This document shows, piece after piece, positions 8,481-16,274 of a DNA stretch of 64,000 nucleotides. How positions within the stretch are numbered: position 1 is the stretch's first letter; the number at the start of each line of letters is the position of its first letter. Both the position numbers and the translations under genes were made by a program. The stretch is from Flavobacterium psychrophilum (GTDB lineage: Bacteria > Bacteroidota > Bacteroidia > Flavobacteriales > Flavobacteriaceae): NCBI GenBank assembly GCA_945860385.1, contig CAMAQD010000007.1, positions 1-64,000 on the forward strand. Reading direction: 5' to 3'. The notes beneath the pieces were generated by a model. It did not search any database. It saw only the letters and a program-made list of their open reading frames with translations, and had not been told where the DNA came from.

Positions 8481-10445
8481 TTAAATTACTTTCATTTCTG
8501 AATCAGGGCTTAACTGTTTCAGTAATTGTTTTACGTTTTCTTTTGCGGTGTCGTCTTTGAATGATTTATCCCTAAAGACTATTCTTAATGGTTTTTGCGT
8601 TGCTATTTCTTTGGCAAAAGCTTCATCTATACCTTCATCAAAACAACACAGCAACGCATCATCAGCTACTTTGAATACTTCTTTGTTGGCTATTTTGGTT
8701 TGTTCTATTTTTAGTGATAACGGTAAACCCCAATCTAACATAATTTGAGCTACCAAATCATCTGAATTTCTATCGGGTTTGATGTTGTCCTCTAATAAAT
8801 CTAATTGACCTTGTTCATATTGATTTGGTGTATAATACACCTCTTGCATATTACTACTGTCAAGTTTATATACACGGAAACCAATATCTAAAGAGCTTAT
8901 TTTTTCTTCTAAAGCCAAAATATCCGACTTTAAAGTTTCTATTTTTTCTTCGTCTTTTAGTAATTCGTTTTTTTCCTCAATTTTTTCTATTTCTTTTTGT
9001 TTACGAACAATTATATCTTTTAAATCATTAACAATGGCATTTCCTGCTCTACGGATTCTTTCTTTTCCAATTTCACATATTGTATCATAACCCGCTTTGA
9101 ATGCTTCGCTTTTTTCATCAGTACGTTCTGGAACTTGCACCATTACAAACTTTCTATTGCCATTATCTTCTGCATTTAATTGCATTATTGCGTGGGCTGT
9201 TGATGCTGAACCAGAGAAAAAATCTAAAATAATTGAATTTTTATCAGCCCCAATTTGAACTATTCTATTGATTAATTCAATTGGTTTTGGGTAATCAAAG
9301 CAGTTTACATTAAATAAGTTCATTAATATTTTTGATGCAGATTGTGAACTTTTTAATTTTTCAAAAATTGAAGATTGTATCGACTGTACTGGTTCGTTCT
9401 TAAATATTTTTCGTCTTGGTACCCCATTGCCATTATCAGCAAAATATATTCTATTATCATTTAATAATTCTTTAAACTCTTCTTCAGTAACTGACCAATC
9501 TCTATCAAATTCAATTCCTGCAGGATTTGTAATAATGAAGGATTTTCCACCTCCAGAACCAATACCACTTCCTCTACTCATATTTGCAGACATCCAAGGA
9601 CCTCTAAAGTCGTTATCTGGATTACCCCAATCAGCATTATCTTGATATTTGAATGAAGTATATTTATTTAATTTTCTGTTCTCATAATCTTTAAAAATAC
9701 CAACAATATATTCGTGTTCTTTTCTTACCGTTTTTTTTGCTGTTTTGGGCATTGTTCCATCTTCCCTCACATCCCATACATATAATTCCGTGTTTCCTTC
9801 ACCAAAAACTTCATCAGAAATTTTACGTAGATTATGTACTTCGTTATCATCAATTGAAATAAAAACAGCACCATCATCAGTCAATAGGTTTCTAGCTAAT
9901 TTTAATCTTGGGTACATCATAGTTAACCAATCAGAGTGGTAACGCCCTGAAGTATCTGGGTTTGCTACTAATCGGTTGTTGTATTCGTCTTTTAGTCCGG
10001 CTTCTTCTTGGTATTCGTCTGTATCTTGTGTGAAATTGTCTTTATATACAAAGTCTTTTCCTGTGTTGTATGGAGGATCGATGTATATCATTTTAATTTT
10101 TCCCAAATAACTTTCTTGCAATAGCTTTAAAACTTCGAGGTTGTCGCCTTCAATGTATAGGTTTTGGGTGTTGTCAAAATCTACACTTTCTTCACGAGCT
10201 GGACGCAAGGTTTTGTTTATGGGTAAATTAGCCATTACAATTGCTTCGCGTTTTCCTGGCCATTCTAGTCGGTAACGTTCTTTGTTGCCATCAACAATAT
10301 CTTTGGATAACTCTTGCTTTAATTGGTCAAAATCAATGGCTAAACCATTGGCAGATTCTGTAACGCAATTAGGGAAAAGTGCCGCTATTTTTTCTATGTT
10401 TTGGCTTACCAAGTCTGGTGAAGTCATATCGAGTTTGTCTGACAT
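8481..10445 (-). CDS. mod: Type III DNA methyltransferase Mod (beta-class N6-adenine/N4-cytosine)
   Basis: 654 residues. The amino-methyltransferase catalytic motif DPPYN is at 123-127, followed much later by the AdoMet-binding motif DFFSGSAST at 408-416. This order (motif IV before motif I) defines the beta class used by type III Mod proteins. The long region between them (about 215-390) would hold the target recognition domain. An upstream EGDNLEVLKLL helix (99-109) is also typical. Mod sets sequence specificity, protects host DNA and recruits Res. It is the first gene of the cargo operon, 77 bp after the DUF3987 gene. I see no simple repeat tract in the reading frame that would suggest phase variation. 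The target sequence cannot be read from the protein. Confidence 0.93.
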   Translation of the reverse strand: MSDKLDMTSPDLVSQNIEKIAALFPNCVTESANGLAIDFDQLKQELSKDIVDGNKERYRLEWPGKREAIVMANLPINKTLRPAREESVDFDNTQNLYIEGDNLEVLKLLQESYLGKIKMIYIDPPYNTGKDFVYKDNFTQDTDEYQEEAGLKDEYNNRLVANPDTSGRYHSDWLTMMYPRLKLARNLLTDDGAVFISIDDNEVHNLRKISDEVFGEGNTELYVWDVREDGTMPKTAKKTVRKEHEYIVGIFKDYENRKLNKYTSFKYQDNADWGNPDNDFRGPWMSANMSRGSGIGSGGGKSFIITNPAGIEFDRDWSVTEEEFKELLNDNRIYFADNGNGVPRRKIFKNEPVQSIQSSIFEKLKSSQSASKILMNLFNVNCFDYPKPIELINRIVQIGADKNSIILDFFSGSASTAHAIMQLNAEDNGNRKFVMVQVPERTDEKSEAFKAGYDTICEIGKERIRRAGNAIVNDLKDIIVRKQKEIEKIEEKNELLKDEEKIETLKSDILALEEKISSLDIGFRVYKLDSSNMQEVYYTPNQYEQGQLDLLEDNIKPDRNSDDLVAQIMLDWGLPLSLKIEQTKIANKEVFKVADDALLCCFDEGIDEAFAKEIATQKPLRIVFRDKSFKDDTAKENVKQLLKQLSPDSEMKVI

Positions 10446-10477
10446 ATTATGGAAATTGTGAATAAAACTGTAATCTC

Positions 10478-10485
10478 CAAAAATA
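10478..10485 (-). promoter_or_regulatory. Candidate -7 box for the mod operon
   Basis: In the 77-bp gap before mod, the minus strand reads TATTTTTG, matching the Bacteroidota TAnnTTTG -7 element about 33 bp before the mod ATG. I do not see a good TTG -33 element at the expected distance, so the cargo may depend on this weak promoter, on read-through from the upstream genes, or both. Confidence 0.35.
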
Positions 10486-10522
10486 GTAAAATTTAATTTC
10501 TTTTTTTTGTTTTTGTTTAACT

Positions 10523-12796
10523 TTAGATGATTTTTGTATATGACCCATATTCAGGTTGTTGTAAATAATTGCCTAAACAAGATTTTAGAAATGAACCAAC
10601 TGTTCTTTCTGCTATATTGAAGGTAGCACCTAATTCCACCGCTTCTTTTCGTGTGAAGTGATTTGGTAAGGCATCAAAGAATAGTTTTTTGTTTTGTCCT
10701 TTTTTGAAAGGTCCATTTTCTTCGTCTTCCTGTTTTGGTAAGTTCTCGAACATTAGAATGTTGTGTTTTAAATAGACTTCAATCAGTTGTGATGCTGTTT
10801 CAAAGTCTTCATCTAAACATTGAATGTCTGTGGCGTGTTCTTGTGCTTGGAATTTGCGAATGCTTGTAAAAATCATACACATTCGATACAAAACCAATCC
10901 TAAACGTTTTACAATACTTTGTGCATCTTCGGAAACAAAGGCACTAATTTGACTTAAATACTCGCTGAATGTTGGGTTGAATTTGTCCCATTGTTCTCTG
11001 GTTAAATGGATTGTTGTTTTGCCACTATCGAGAAACAAAACCATTTCTAACACTGCAATAGATAGCTTTGCAAAATGGTCGGTTAAATTTACTCTGTTGC
11101 CATACGGAGAAGGGTCAATCCATTTGCTGTTGGTTTTGAAAACATAAAAAACAAAACGACTAAATAACCCATCTTCGGCAGATGCAATAATGTTATACAC
11201 TTGTTGAGGTGTTCCCGAAAGTGCAACAGCTAAACGTGGATTGTTGATTTCGAAATACTCATTATTGGTTTTTCTTGAAATAGATATTTTTTCACTATGG
11301 AATGCTTTTCGTAACAAATCAGAATAAGAACCCCAATCGTTTTTAAATACTTGTCCTAACGTATCGGCTTCGGTTTCGCAAATAATACCTGTACCGTCAT
11401 TTTGTTGTAAGTGTTGGATAATCTTTGCATTGCTGGTATTTGCAGGAATGAATACTACTTTGAATGGTGGTTCTTCTGGAATTTCTTCTTGTGTATTGTC
11501 GTCTTTCTTTTGGAAACGTTGCGCTTTTTTGTAAGCTGCCATTTTTAGGTCGTATTCTTTTTTTTGTTCTCTTGAATTTTTTAGGACTTCTTCGTGGTAT
11601 TTATCGGCTAACTCTTTAGAAGATTGTAACGCACCTTTACCTGATGCAGCAGGAGCAAGAATGAAAGAAAACAAATGAGGATATACGGTTCTACCACCAT
11701 ACTCACCAGTAACATTTGGTAAGCAACCCGATAGAATTGCCAAAGCACCTGTTAGAAACGTATCTCTTTCTCTTGGTTCGGAGAATGTTTCTGCACCTTG
11801 TTTAAGAATAGGAGGTAAGTTGTCGTAAACCGATTGCGGAACTATAGGTGTGTTTAGTAAATAGTTTTCGTCGTCTATTGGTTCATTTTTCGCTTTAGTA
11901 ATTGTTTTTTGTTGTACAGGTTTGCGGTTGGCAAAGTCGGCAAACTTGGCAAAATCTGCCGACTGATTTTTATAGGCACTTTGAACCGATGCTTTGATTT
12001 CTTTTTCGTCTAAATCGAAATTGGTAGTACAATAGTCTAGCGTATCGGCTTCGTAAATCCCGAAGCGATTGGCATTGGACGCAAATAGATGAATGAAGTT
12101 ATTTCTATTGCCGTTAGTGTATTGTTCTTTTTGCTCTGTGAATTTTAGGCATTTGTCCAATAAAGTGTCCGTTGCTTCAAAAGAAGTTGTTTCCACTTTT
12201 TGCGGTTTTGGAAGTGGTATTGCTTCTTCTTGTACCTCAAATATTATTGCATCTTCCTTTATATAAATCTCTGGATCATAAGAAACAAAACACAATCGGG
12301 TAATGTCTTTGCATTTTGCATCAAAATCATAACCTGATAGGTTTTTATAAAAAGTTGCCACTTGATTGTATGCGATAGCGTGTTGTGTTGCATTGGAGTT
12401 GATTTTAATGAATACTTTTATTCCTTCGCCACTTGGACTAATAAACGATGCGAACGTGTATTTGCAGTCGTTTATTAGCTTTACCAATGTGTAGAGTTCT
12501 GTAACTGGAATGTGGTCGAAGTCTAATCCTATTATTTGAGAATAGGTGTTGAGATTGGCTTTGGTTCTGCTTGTTCCATACGTGCCGGACATTGTAAAAC
12601 CATTTAAGCTGCTTTTGATTTCATCGGCTGTTTTCTCGTCTCCTTTGTGTAATGCGTATCGAATAGAATTTACTTCACTTTGGTATTTATCGGATTTGAT
12701 TTCTTGAAGAACATCGATTAGAGTTCTTTCGCCCAAGTTGTATTTAAATTCTTTATAAACGCTTACCATCATCTGTTTGTTTACTACTTCACTCAT
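10523..12796 (-). CDS. VirE_N / DUF3987 primase-helicase-like protein of Bacteroidota mobile elements
   Basis: 757 residues. The N-terminal half resembles the BT4734/VirE_N domain: GLDFDHIP around 90-97 holds an aspartate pair, and SPSGEGIKVFIK around 120-131 resembles the small-residue/lysine motif of archaeo-eukaryotic-type primases. The second half is DUF3987-like, with a P-loop-like APAASGKG at 381-388. Such two-part proteins are common next to integrases in Bacteroidota islands and are thought to prime or unwind element DNA. Its start overlaps the stop of the upstream small HTH gene (ATGA at 12793-12796). It marks the boundary between the element's core module and its cargo. The domain recognition is good; replication of this element is inference. 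Confidence 0.82.
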   Translation of the reverse strand: MSEVVNKQMMVSVYKEFKYNLGERTLIDVLQEIKSDKYQSEVNSIRYALHKGDEKTADEIKSSLNGFTMSGTYGTSRTKANLNTYSQIIGLDFDHIPVTELYTLVKLINDCKYTFASFISPSGEGIKVFIKINSNATQHAIAYNQVATFYKNLSGYDFDAKCKDITRLCFVSYDPEIYIKEDAIIFEVQEEAIPLPKPQKVETTSFEATDTLLDKCLKFTEQKEQYTNGNRNNFIHLFASNANRFGIYEADTLDYCTTNFDLDEKEIKASVQSAYKNQSADFAKFADFANRKPVQQKTITKAKNEPIDDENYLLNTPIVPQSVYDNLPPILKQGAETFSEPRERDTFLTGALAILSGCLPNVTGEYGGRTVYPHLFSFILAPAASGKGALQSSKELADKYHEEVLKNSREQKKEYDLKMAAYKKAQRFQKKDDNTQEEIPEEPPFKVVFIPANTSNAKIIQHLQQNDGTGIICETEADTLGQVFKNDWGSYSDLLRKAFHSEKISISRKTNNEYFEINNPRLAVALSGTPQQVYNIIASAEDGLFSRFVFYVFKTNSKWIDPSPYGNRVNLTDHFAKLSIAVLEMVLFLDSGKTTIHLTREQWDKFNPTFSEYLSQISAFVSEDAQSIVKRLGLVLYRMCMIFTSIRKFQAQEHATDIQCLDEDFETASQLIEVYLKHNILMFENLPKQEDEENGPFKKGQNKKLFFDALPNHFTRKEAVELGATFNIAERTVGSFLKSCLGNYLQQPEYGSYTKII

Positions 12797-13071
12797 TTTT
12801 TCTTCGGTTTATAGTTTTCGTTAAGTAGGTTTTGAATGTCTTTTAGTCGGTAATAGATTTTGTTGCCTAACTGACAATAGCCGATAAATCCGCTGTCTCT
12901 CCAACTTTGCGCTAATCGTTTGCTTATGTTCATAATTTTCATAAACTCTTGGTTATCGCAGAATAAGTCGTCTGGGTTCATTTGCTGTTTTTCTTTGAGA
13001 ATAACAGTAATCTCTTTTAAATGTTCTTGGATTTCTTGGAACATTTTCTCTGAAGGTTCGTAGAATGGCAT
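12793..13071 (-). CDS. Small helix-turn-helix (excisionase-like) protein
   Basis: 92 residues. The segment about 38-86 (FMKIMNISKRLAQSWRDSG, then GNKIYYRLKDIQNLL) has the layout of the winged-helix domain of Xis/MerR-like proteins of Bacteroidota mobile elements. The N-terminal 35 residues are probably helical. It sits 3 bp from the preceding HTH gene and overlaps the VirE/DUF3987 gene by 4 bp. It is likely a transcriptional or recombination-directionality factor of the island. Which of the three HTH proteins of the element is the true excisionase cannot be told from sequence. Confidence 0.72.
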   Translation of the reverse strand: MPFYEPSEKMFQEIQEHLKEITVILKEKQQMNPDDLFCDNQEFMKIMNISKRLAQSWRDSGFIGYCQLGNKIYYRLKDIQNLLNENYKPKKK

Positions 13072-13074
13072 CGC

Positions 13075-13404
13075 TTACTTTCTTTTATGAGTTAGTAAAT
13101 AGTTTGCTGCCATTGTCTCGATTTCATCGGTTGATGTTTGACGATTGCGTTGTAGCCATTCGTCTAATTCGGCGCGATTGAAATAGAGTTTTTTACCTTG
13201 AGGACAGAAATGAGGAATTGATTTCTGACTGGTCAATTTGTAGAGGTGTGATGCGCTTATGTCTAAATAGTTGCAGGCATCGTTGAAGTTTAGGACTTCT
13301 TTCATTAGGAGATTTTGTTCTCCAATTCTTTGCTCTAGTTTTTCGAGCTTTTCTAAAATTAAAATTTCGTTACTCATTGTGTTACGATTTAAATTGTTTA
13401 ACAA
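13075..13404 (-). CDS. Helix-turn-helix DNA-binding protein (excisionase family)
   Basis: 109 residues. A short coiled-coil-like N-terminus (LEKLEKLEQRIGEQNLL) is followed by a HTH_17-type domain: FNDACNYLDISASHLYKLTSQKSIPHF, then GKKLYFNRAELDEWLQRN. This is the common regulator or excisionase type in Bacteroidota integrative elements. A second possible start is the ATG at 13375-13377 (MSNEIL); I kept the longer form because neither is favoured by a clear ribosome site. Repeated TCTTACT words lie 58-86 bp upstream and could be its operator. It is the first gene of a three-gene run ending in the VirE/DUF3987 gene. Confidence 0.75.
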   Translation of the reverse strand: MLNNLNRNTMSNEILILEKLEKLEQRIGEQNLLMKEVLNFNDACNYLDISASHLYKLTSQKSIPHFCPQGKKLYFNRAELDEWLQRNRQTSTDEIETMAANYLLTHKRK

Positions 13405-13446
13405 TCATTTCTGACGGCTAAATTCCTGCGTAACGCTATGGTAAAT

Positions 13447-13490
13447 AGTAAGTTAGTAATGTCTTACTACTATATCTTACTCATCTTACT
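13447..13490. promoter_or_regulatory. Repeated TCTTACT words, possible operator
   Basis: The 94-bp gap before the HTH gene contains TCTTACT at 13462-13468, 13475-13481 and 13484-13490, plus an inverted copy AGTAAG at 13447-13452. Their position directly upstream of a DNA-binding protein gene fits an autoregulatory operator. Function is inferred. Confidence 0.45.
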
Positions 13491-13498
13491 GTTTTTAT

Positions 13499-14569
13499 TT
13501 ATAGTTGTTTAATTATTTCATCAATATTGTCTTGTTCTTTAGGAAACTTGTTATTGTTTTTATACAGATTATTTCGTTTTAAAGGTGTTCCTTTTTTAGA
13601 GTAAAACAAATTGGATTGTTCTATTGAAGTAGGATTGAAATTGCTGAAATAATGTTCTAGTTTTGAAATTATATAACTGAACTGGGTCGTTTCGCATCCT
13701 AAATGTATTTGTGCAGCACCAATTTTTAAATCTCTACTTGTCAATACACTTACTAGATTATCAACAGAGGTATGGTCTTCGTTTAAAAGTTCAATGTTTC
13801 TATTTAATGCTTGTATAACCGATTTTAATTTGATTGTATTTCCGTTAAAGCCAAATGATAAACGAGTGTTTTTTGGTATCTTAAAATCATCAATACCTAA
13901 AAGAATATTGTAAACTGTTTGAAATTCAGGAGTTGTTTTATCTAAATCAATTTCTGGAATTGGTTGTTTCAGTAATTCTCCAAATAGTTCATTTTTGGTT
14001 GATGGTATGTCTGCCAAATATTGCGGATATAATTTTTCTGTTTCTATTAAAAAACGGATTACGTTAGTAATAAGTTGAGGTATTACATAAGCGGTTAATT
14101 CTGTTTTTGGAAAGTTTTCTTGGTCTGTTCCAATACAAAACAAAATATCTTTACACGACTTTACAACGTTTTGTATGATCTCTTTTTTTTGAATTTCGTC
14201 AATGTCTTTGTTCATAGACTTGAAAACTCTATCAGTCAAACGTGTTGCTTCGTTGAATAAAAGGAAATGATAAAACTTTTGTGTTGTTGTTATCGGTTCT
14301 GCTAAAGTTACTTCTACTAATGGATACAGTATTTCGTGACTTATATCGTTGTTAGGTTGCGCCATATAGATTTCTAACCCATCTTCTTTGAATAAGTTGG
14401 GTTTGTCCTTGTGAAGCTCTTTTAATGCTTTGTAGTACTCGTTTATAGTTGGAGTAGGCTTGATAAAGTTTGTTGATAGATTTTGTCTGTAAAATTTATC
14501 ATTTATGGCGTCGGTTGCCCAGGGTTTTAATTCACCGTAAACAATGCTTTTAAAAATAGTTAGTTCCAT
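13499..14569 (-). CDS. Conserved-looking protein of the island core, function unknown
   Basis: 356 residues, not recognised. It has no signal peptide, no membrane segment and no catalytic motif I can name. It looks like a mostly helical soluble protein with a lysine/asparagine-rich C-terminal tail (about 325-345). The gene begins 1 bp after the stop codon of the integrase gene, so the two are almost certainly co-transcribed and probably translationally coupled. Its place between integrase and HTH genes suggests a role in the life cycle of the element, for example recombination or copy control, but nothing in the sequence proves this. Confidence 0.6.
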   Translation of the reverse strand: MELTIFKSIVYGELKPWATDAINDKFYRQNLSTNFIKPTPTINEYYKALKELHKDKPNLFKEDGLEIYMAQPNNDISHEILYPLVEVTLAEPITTTQKFYHFLLFNEATRLTDRVFKSMNKDIDEIQKKEIIQNVVKSCKDILFCIGTDQENFPKTELTAYVIPQLITNVIRFLIETEKLYPQYLADIPSTKNELFGELLKQPIPEIDLDKTTPEFQTVYNILLGIDDFKIPKNTRLSFGFNGNTIKLKSVIQALNRNIELLNEDHTSVDNLVSVLTSRDLKIGAAQIHLGCETTQFSYIISKLEHYFSNFNPTSIEQSNLFYSKKGTPLKRNNLYKNNNKFPKEQDNIDEIIKQL

Positions 14570-14570
14570 A

Positions 14571-15677
14571 TCAAAAATCTAATTTTATTCTGTTAGCTGC
14601 TTCCATTTTCTTTTCGTCAATTATTTTGGCATATACTTGAGTAGTTCTAATGTCTTTATGACCTAGTAATTTTGATACTGTAAATATATCAGTTCCTAAC
14701 GTGAGTTGCAAGGTTGCATAAGTATGACGCGCACAATGGAAAGTTATTGTTTTACTTATTCCGGCTTTCATAACCCATTGTTGTAATTTTAGATTGTGCC
14801 AAGCACTGTATTTTAATCCTTTGAAAACTCTTTCTTCAGGTTCTCCGATTTCTTTTAATAAATCACGAGCTTGGTCTGACATTGGCAATGTTTCTGCTCC
14901 TTTAGTTTTCTTTTGTCTGAAACGAATATACCAACCGTAATCATTTGAGTGCTGCACTTCTGACCAAACTAATTTATTTATATCTGACCATCGCAAACCT
15001 GTTAAGCAACTGAATATAAAAGCTGTTTTTAGGATTGGAATTTCACATTCGTGTTTGAGTATGCTTTGTAATTCTTCTAATGTTAGAAACTCTCTTTCGC
15101 TGTCGCCTTGTGGTAAACAGTCTACTTGCTCGGCAGGATTGGAACGGATAATCCCATCTTTAAGGGCTTGTTTTAAAGCTGCTCTAAATTTGTTGAAATA
15201 GGAGTGTGCCGAATTATCAGAAAGGTTTTTATTGCTTGGTGTCTTTGCTGTCTTGGTTAAATAATCTTTGAAACCTTCCACAAACTTTCTATCCAATTGG
15301 CCGAAGGAAATATCTTTAGGACAAAATTTTCTTAAATGTTTGATGGTGCTATCCCAGTTGTCATAATTGCCTTTGCTTTCCATTCTCATTTCGGCTAATG
15401 TTTCCATATAGATAATGAAGAAGCCTTTTAACTTCTCCTGGTCGTTGAAGCCATACATTCCGTTTTGAATTTCTAAATGTCTTTTTGAACGAACACTTTC
15501 AGCTAACGAAAGGATTTTTTTGTTTTCATCTTTTTGCGCTTGTGTTAGCTTTCCTTTTTCGGGTTCTGGGATGAGGTATAAACCTAAATACTCATATTCT
15601 CGTTTACCATTTTTATAGTAATCAAGATATAAGCTAATTTTATTTGCTTTCTGTCTTTGTCTTAAAGTTACTTTCAT
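14571..15677 (-). CDS. int: Tyrosine recombinase / integrase of the island
   Basis: 368 residues with all parts of a Bacteroidota-type tyrosine recombinase. There is an N-terminal arm-DNA-binding region (about 1-75), a SAM-like core-binding domain (about 80-185), and a catalytic domain with Arg229 (TGLRWSDI), a Lys near 257-259, His314/Arg317 (HCARHTY), His340 (LLGHKDIRTTQ) and nucleophile Tyr349. All catalytic residues are present, so the enzyme looks functional. It would integrate and excise the element by strand exchange at the attachment core, most likely at the mnmE 3' end about 600 bp away. It follows the zinc-knuckle/HTH gene by 7 bp. Confidence 0.93.
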   Translation of the reverse strand: MKVTLRQRQKANKISLYLDYYKNGKREYEYLGLYLIPEPEKGKLTQAQKDENKKILSLAESVRSKRHLEIQNGMYGFNDQEKLKGFFIIYMETLAEMRMESKGNYDNWDSTIKHLRKFCPKDISFGQLDRKFVEGFKDYLTKTAKTPSNKNLSDNSAHSYFNKFRAALKQALKDGIIRSNPAEQVDCLPQGDSEREFLTLEELQSILKHECEIPILKTAFIFSCLTGLRWSDINKLVWSEVQHSNDYGWYIRFRQKKTKGAETLPMSDQARDLLKEIGEPEERVFKGLKYSAWHNLKLQQWVMKAGISKTITFHCARHTYATLQLTLGTDIFTVSKLLGHKDIRTTQVYAKIIDEKKMEAANRIKLDF

Positions 15678-15684
15678 TGTACCA

Positions 15685-16056
15685 TCAATTAAAAAGTTTA
15701 TCTATCTGAGTGCGTTGAATTATTTTCTTTCTGCCAAACTTGTGAATTTGTAGTTCTCCACGTTTTATCATCCTGTTGATTGTCCATCGACTAACGCCAA
15801 TTAGTTCTGCTGCATCTTGAACGGATAAAAAGTTTTTGGATGTAAGAGAGTTGGAGTTTGCAGATTGCAAGGTTGGCAAACTTTGCATTGTTTGCTGTTG
15901 CTCAACTAATGAGTTTTGAATTTTGTCTTCCTTTACTTTTTGCTTGTAGTGTCTGGAATTACAAGTATGGCCGCAATATCTGGTTAAAGTGGTCTTGGCT
16001 ATAAAAGCCTTACCACAATAAGAACAGGTTTTCGGAATTGCCATATTGCTACTCAT
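15685..16056 (-). CDS. Zinc-knuckle plus HTH protein, candidate recombination directionality factor
   Basis: About 123 residues from the chosen ATG (MSSNMAIPK). The N-terminus holds two CxxC-type pairs (CSYCG and, after 12 residues, RYCGHTC), which look like a small zinc-binding knuckle. The C-terminal half is an excisionase-type HTH (LSVQDAAELIGVSRWTINRMIKRGELQIHKFG). A longer reading frame extends to 16098, but its extra N-terminus is translated from a 10-bp repeat array, so I prefer the inner start; MAIPK at 16042-16044 is a further option. It is immediately upstream of the integrase gene and next to the repeats, the classical position for an Xis. The HTH call is good; zinc binding is inferred. 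Confidence 0.72.
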   Translation of the reverse strand: MSSNMAIPKTCSYCGKAFIAKTTLTRYCGHTCNSRHYKQKVKEDKIQNSLVEQQQTMQSLPTLQSANSNSLTSKNFLSVQDAAELIGVSRWTINRMIKRGELQIHKFGRKKIIQRTQIDKLFN

Positions 16057-16060
16057 AATA

Positions 16061-16110
16061 TGTTGCGTTGTGTTGCATAATGTAGCGAAGTGTAGCAATA
16101 TGTAGCATCA
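16061..16110. repeat. Five direct 10-bp repeats, consensus TGTWGCNNNN, phased at one helical turn
   Basis: Five consecutive 10-bp units begin TGTTGC, TGTTGC, TGTAGC, TGTAGC and TGTAGC at 16061, 16071, 16081, 16091 and 16101. The six-base word is kept and the last four bases vary, so the conserved face recurs every helical turn. This is what a cooperatively binding Xis-like or iteron protein would use. The array lies right upstream of the zinc-knuckle/HTH start codon. Confidence 0.85.
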
Positions 16111-16121
16111 TTTCGCCAAGT

Positions 16122-16209
16122 TTGTTGCCTTTGAATTTGGGCAACAAAATCTATCATTGGGCAACAATAGAACAACAAATATAACGAATAAAAGGTTATT
16201 GGGCAACAA
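16122..16209. repeat. TTGGGCAACAA repeats, candidate integrase arm-type sites
   Basis: TTGGGCAACAA occurs exactly at 16137-16147, 16157-16167 and 16199-16209. The spacings are 20 and 42 bp, close to whole helical turns. A related inverted word TTGTTGCC is at 16122-16129. They lie between integrase operon and the mnmE junction, where arm-type sites of tyrosine recombinases normally sit. Binding is inferred. Confidence 0.7.
16176..16206 (-). promoter_or_regulatory. Candidate promoter for the zinc-knuckle/HTH-integrase operon
   Basis: On the minus strand TTG (16204-16206) and TATATTTG (16176-16183) are separated by 20 bp, close to the Bacteroidota -33/-7 arrangement. The -33 part lies inside the third TTGGGCAACAA site, so integrase bound there could repress its own operon. 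The resulting leader would contain the 10-bp repeats. Confidence 0.5.
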
Positions 16210-16268
16210 ATAAAAGAAGAATATTTGTTATAAAGTCAACAAAAATAGGTAGTTAACAAATAAAAGAA
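16205..16268. repeat. 14-bp direct repeat AACAAATAAAAGAA
   Basis: AACAAATAAAAGAA occurs at 16205-16218 and again at 16255-16268, 50 bp apart, the second copy ending 6 bp before the mnmE stop codon. A third degenerate form lies near 16174-16193. The pair could be further integrase or host-factor sites at the element end. Confidence 0.6.
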
Positions 16269-16274
16269 TGATTA

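Noticed and set aside
1..10445. BREX or DISARM system
   Set aside because: No PglZ, BrxC-like ATPase, DrmB/DUF1998 or DrmA was seen; Mod and Res are type III-like.
16057..16098. Coding extension of the zinc-knuckle/HTH gene
   Set aside because: The extra residues are a translation of the 10-bp repeats, and two better starts follow.
16061..16110. CRISPR-like short repeats
   Set aside because: Units are 10 bp with no spacers of 25-40 bp and no cas genes nearby; a phased protein-binding array fits better.
1..16274. Prophage
   Set aside because: No capsid, terminase, portal, tail or lysis gene in the visible part.
1..16274. Second attachment-site copy inside the window
   Set aside because: I looked for TTCCAATACAGAA-like sequence and found only the copy in mnmE.
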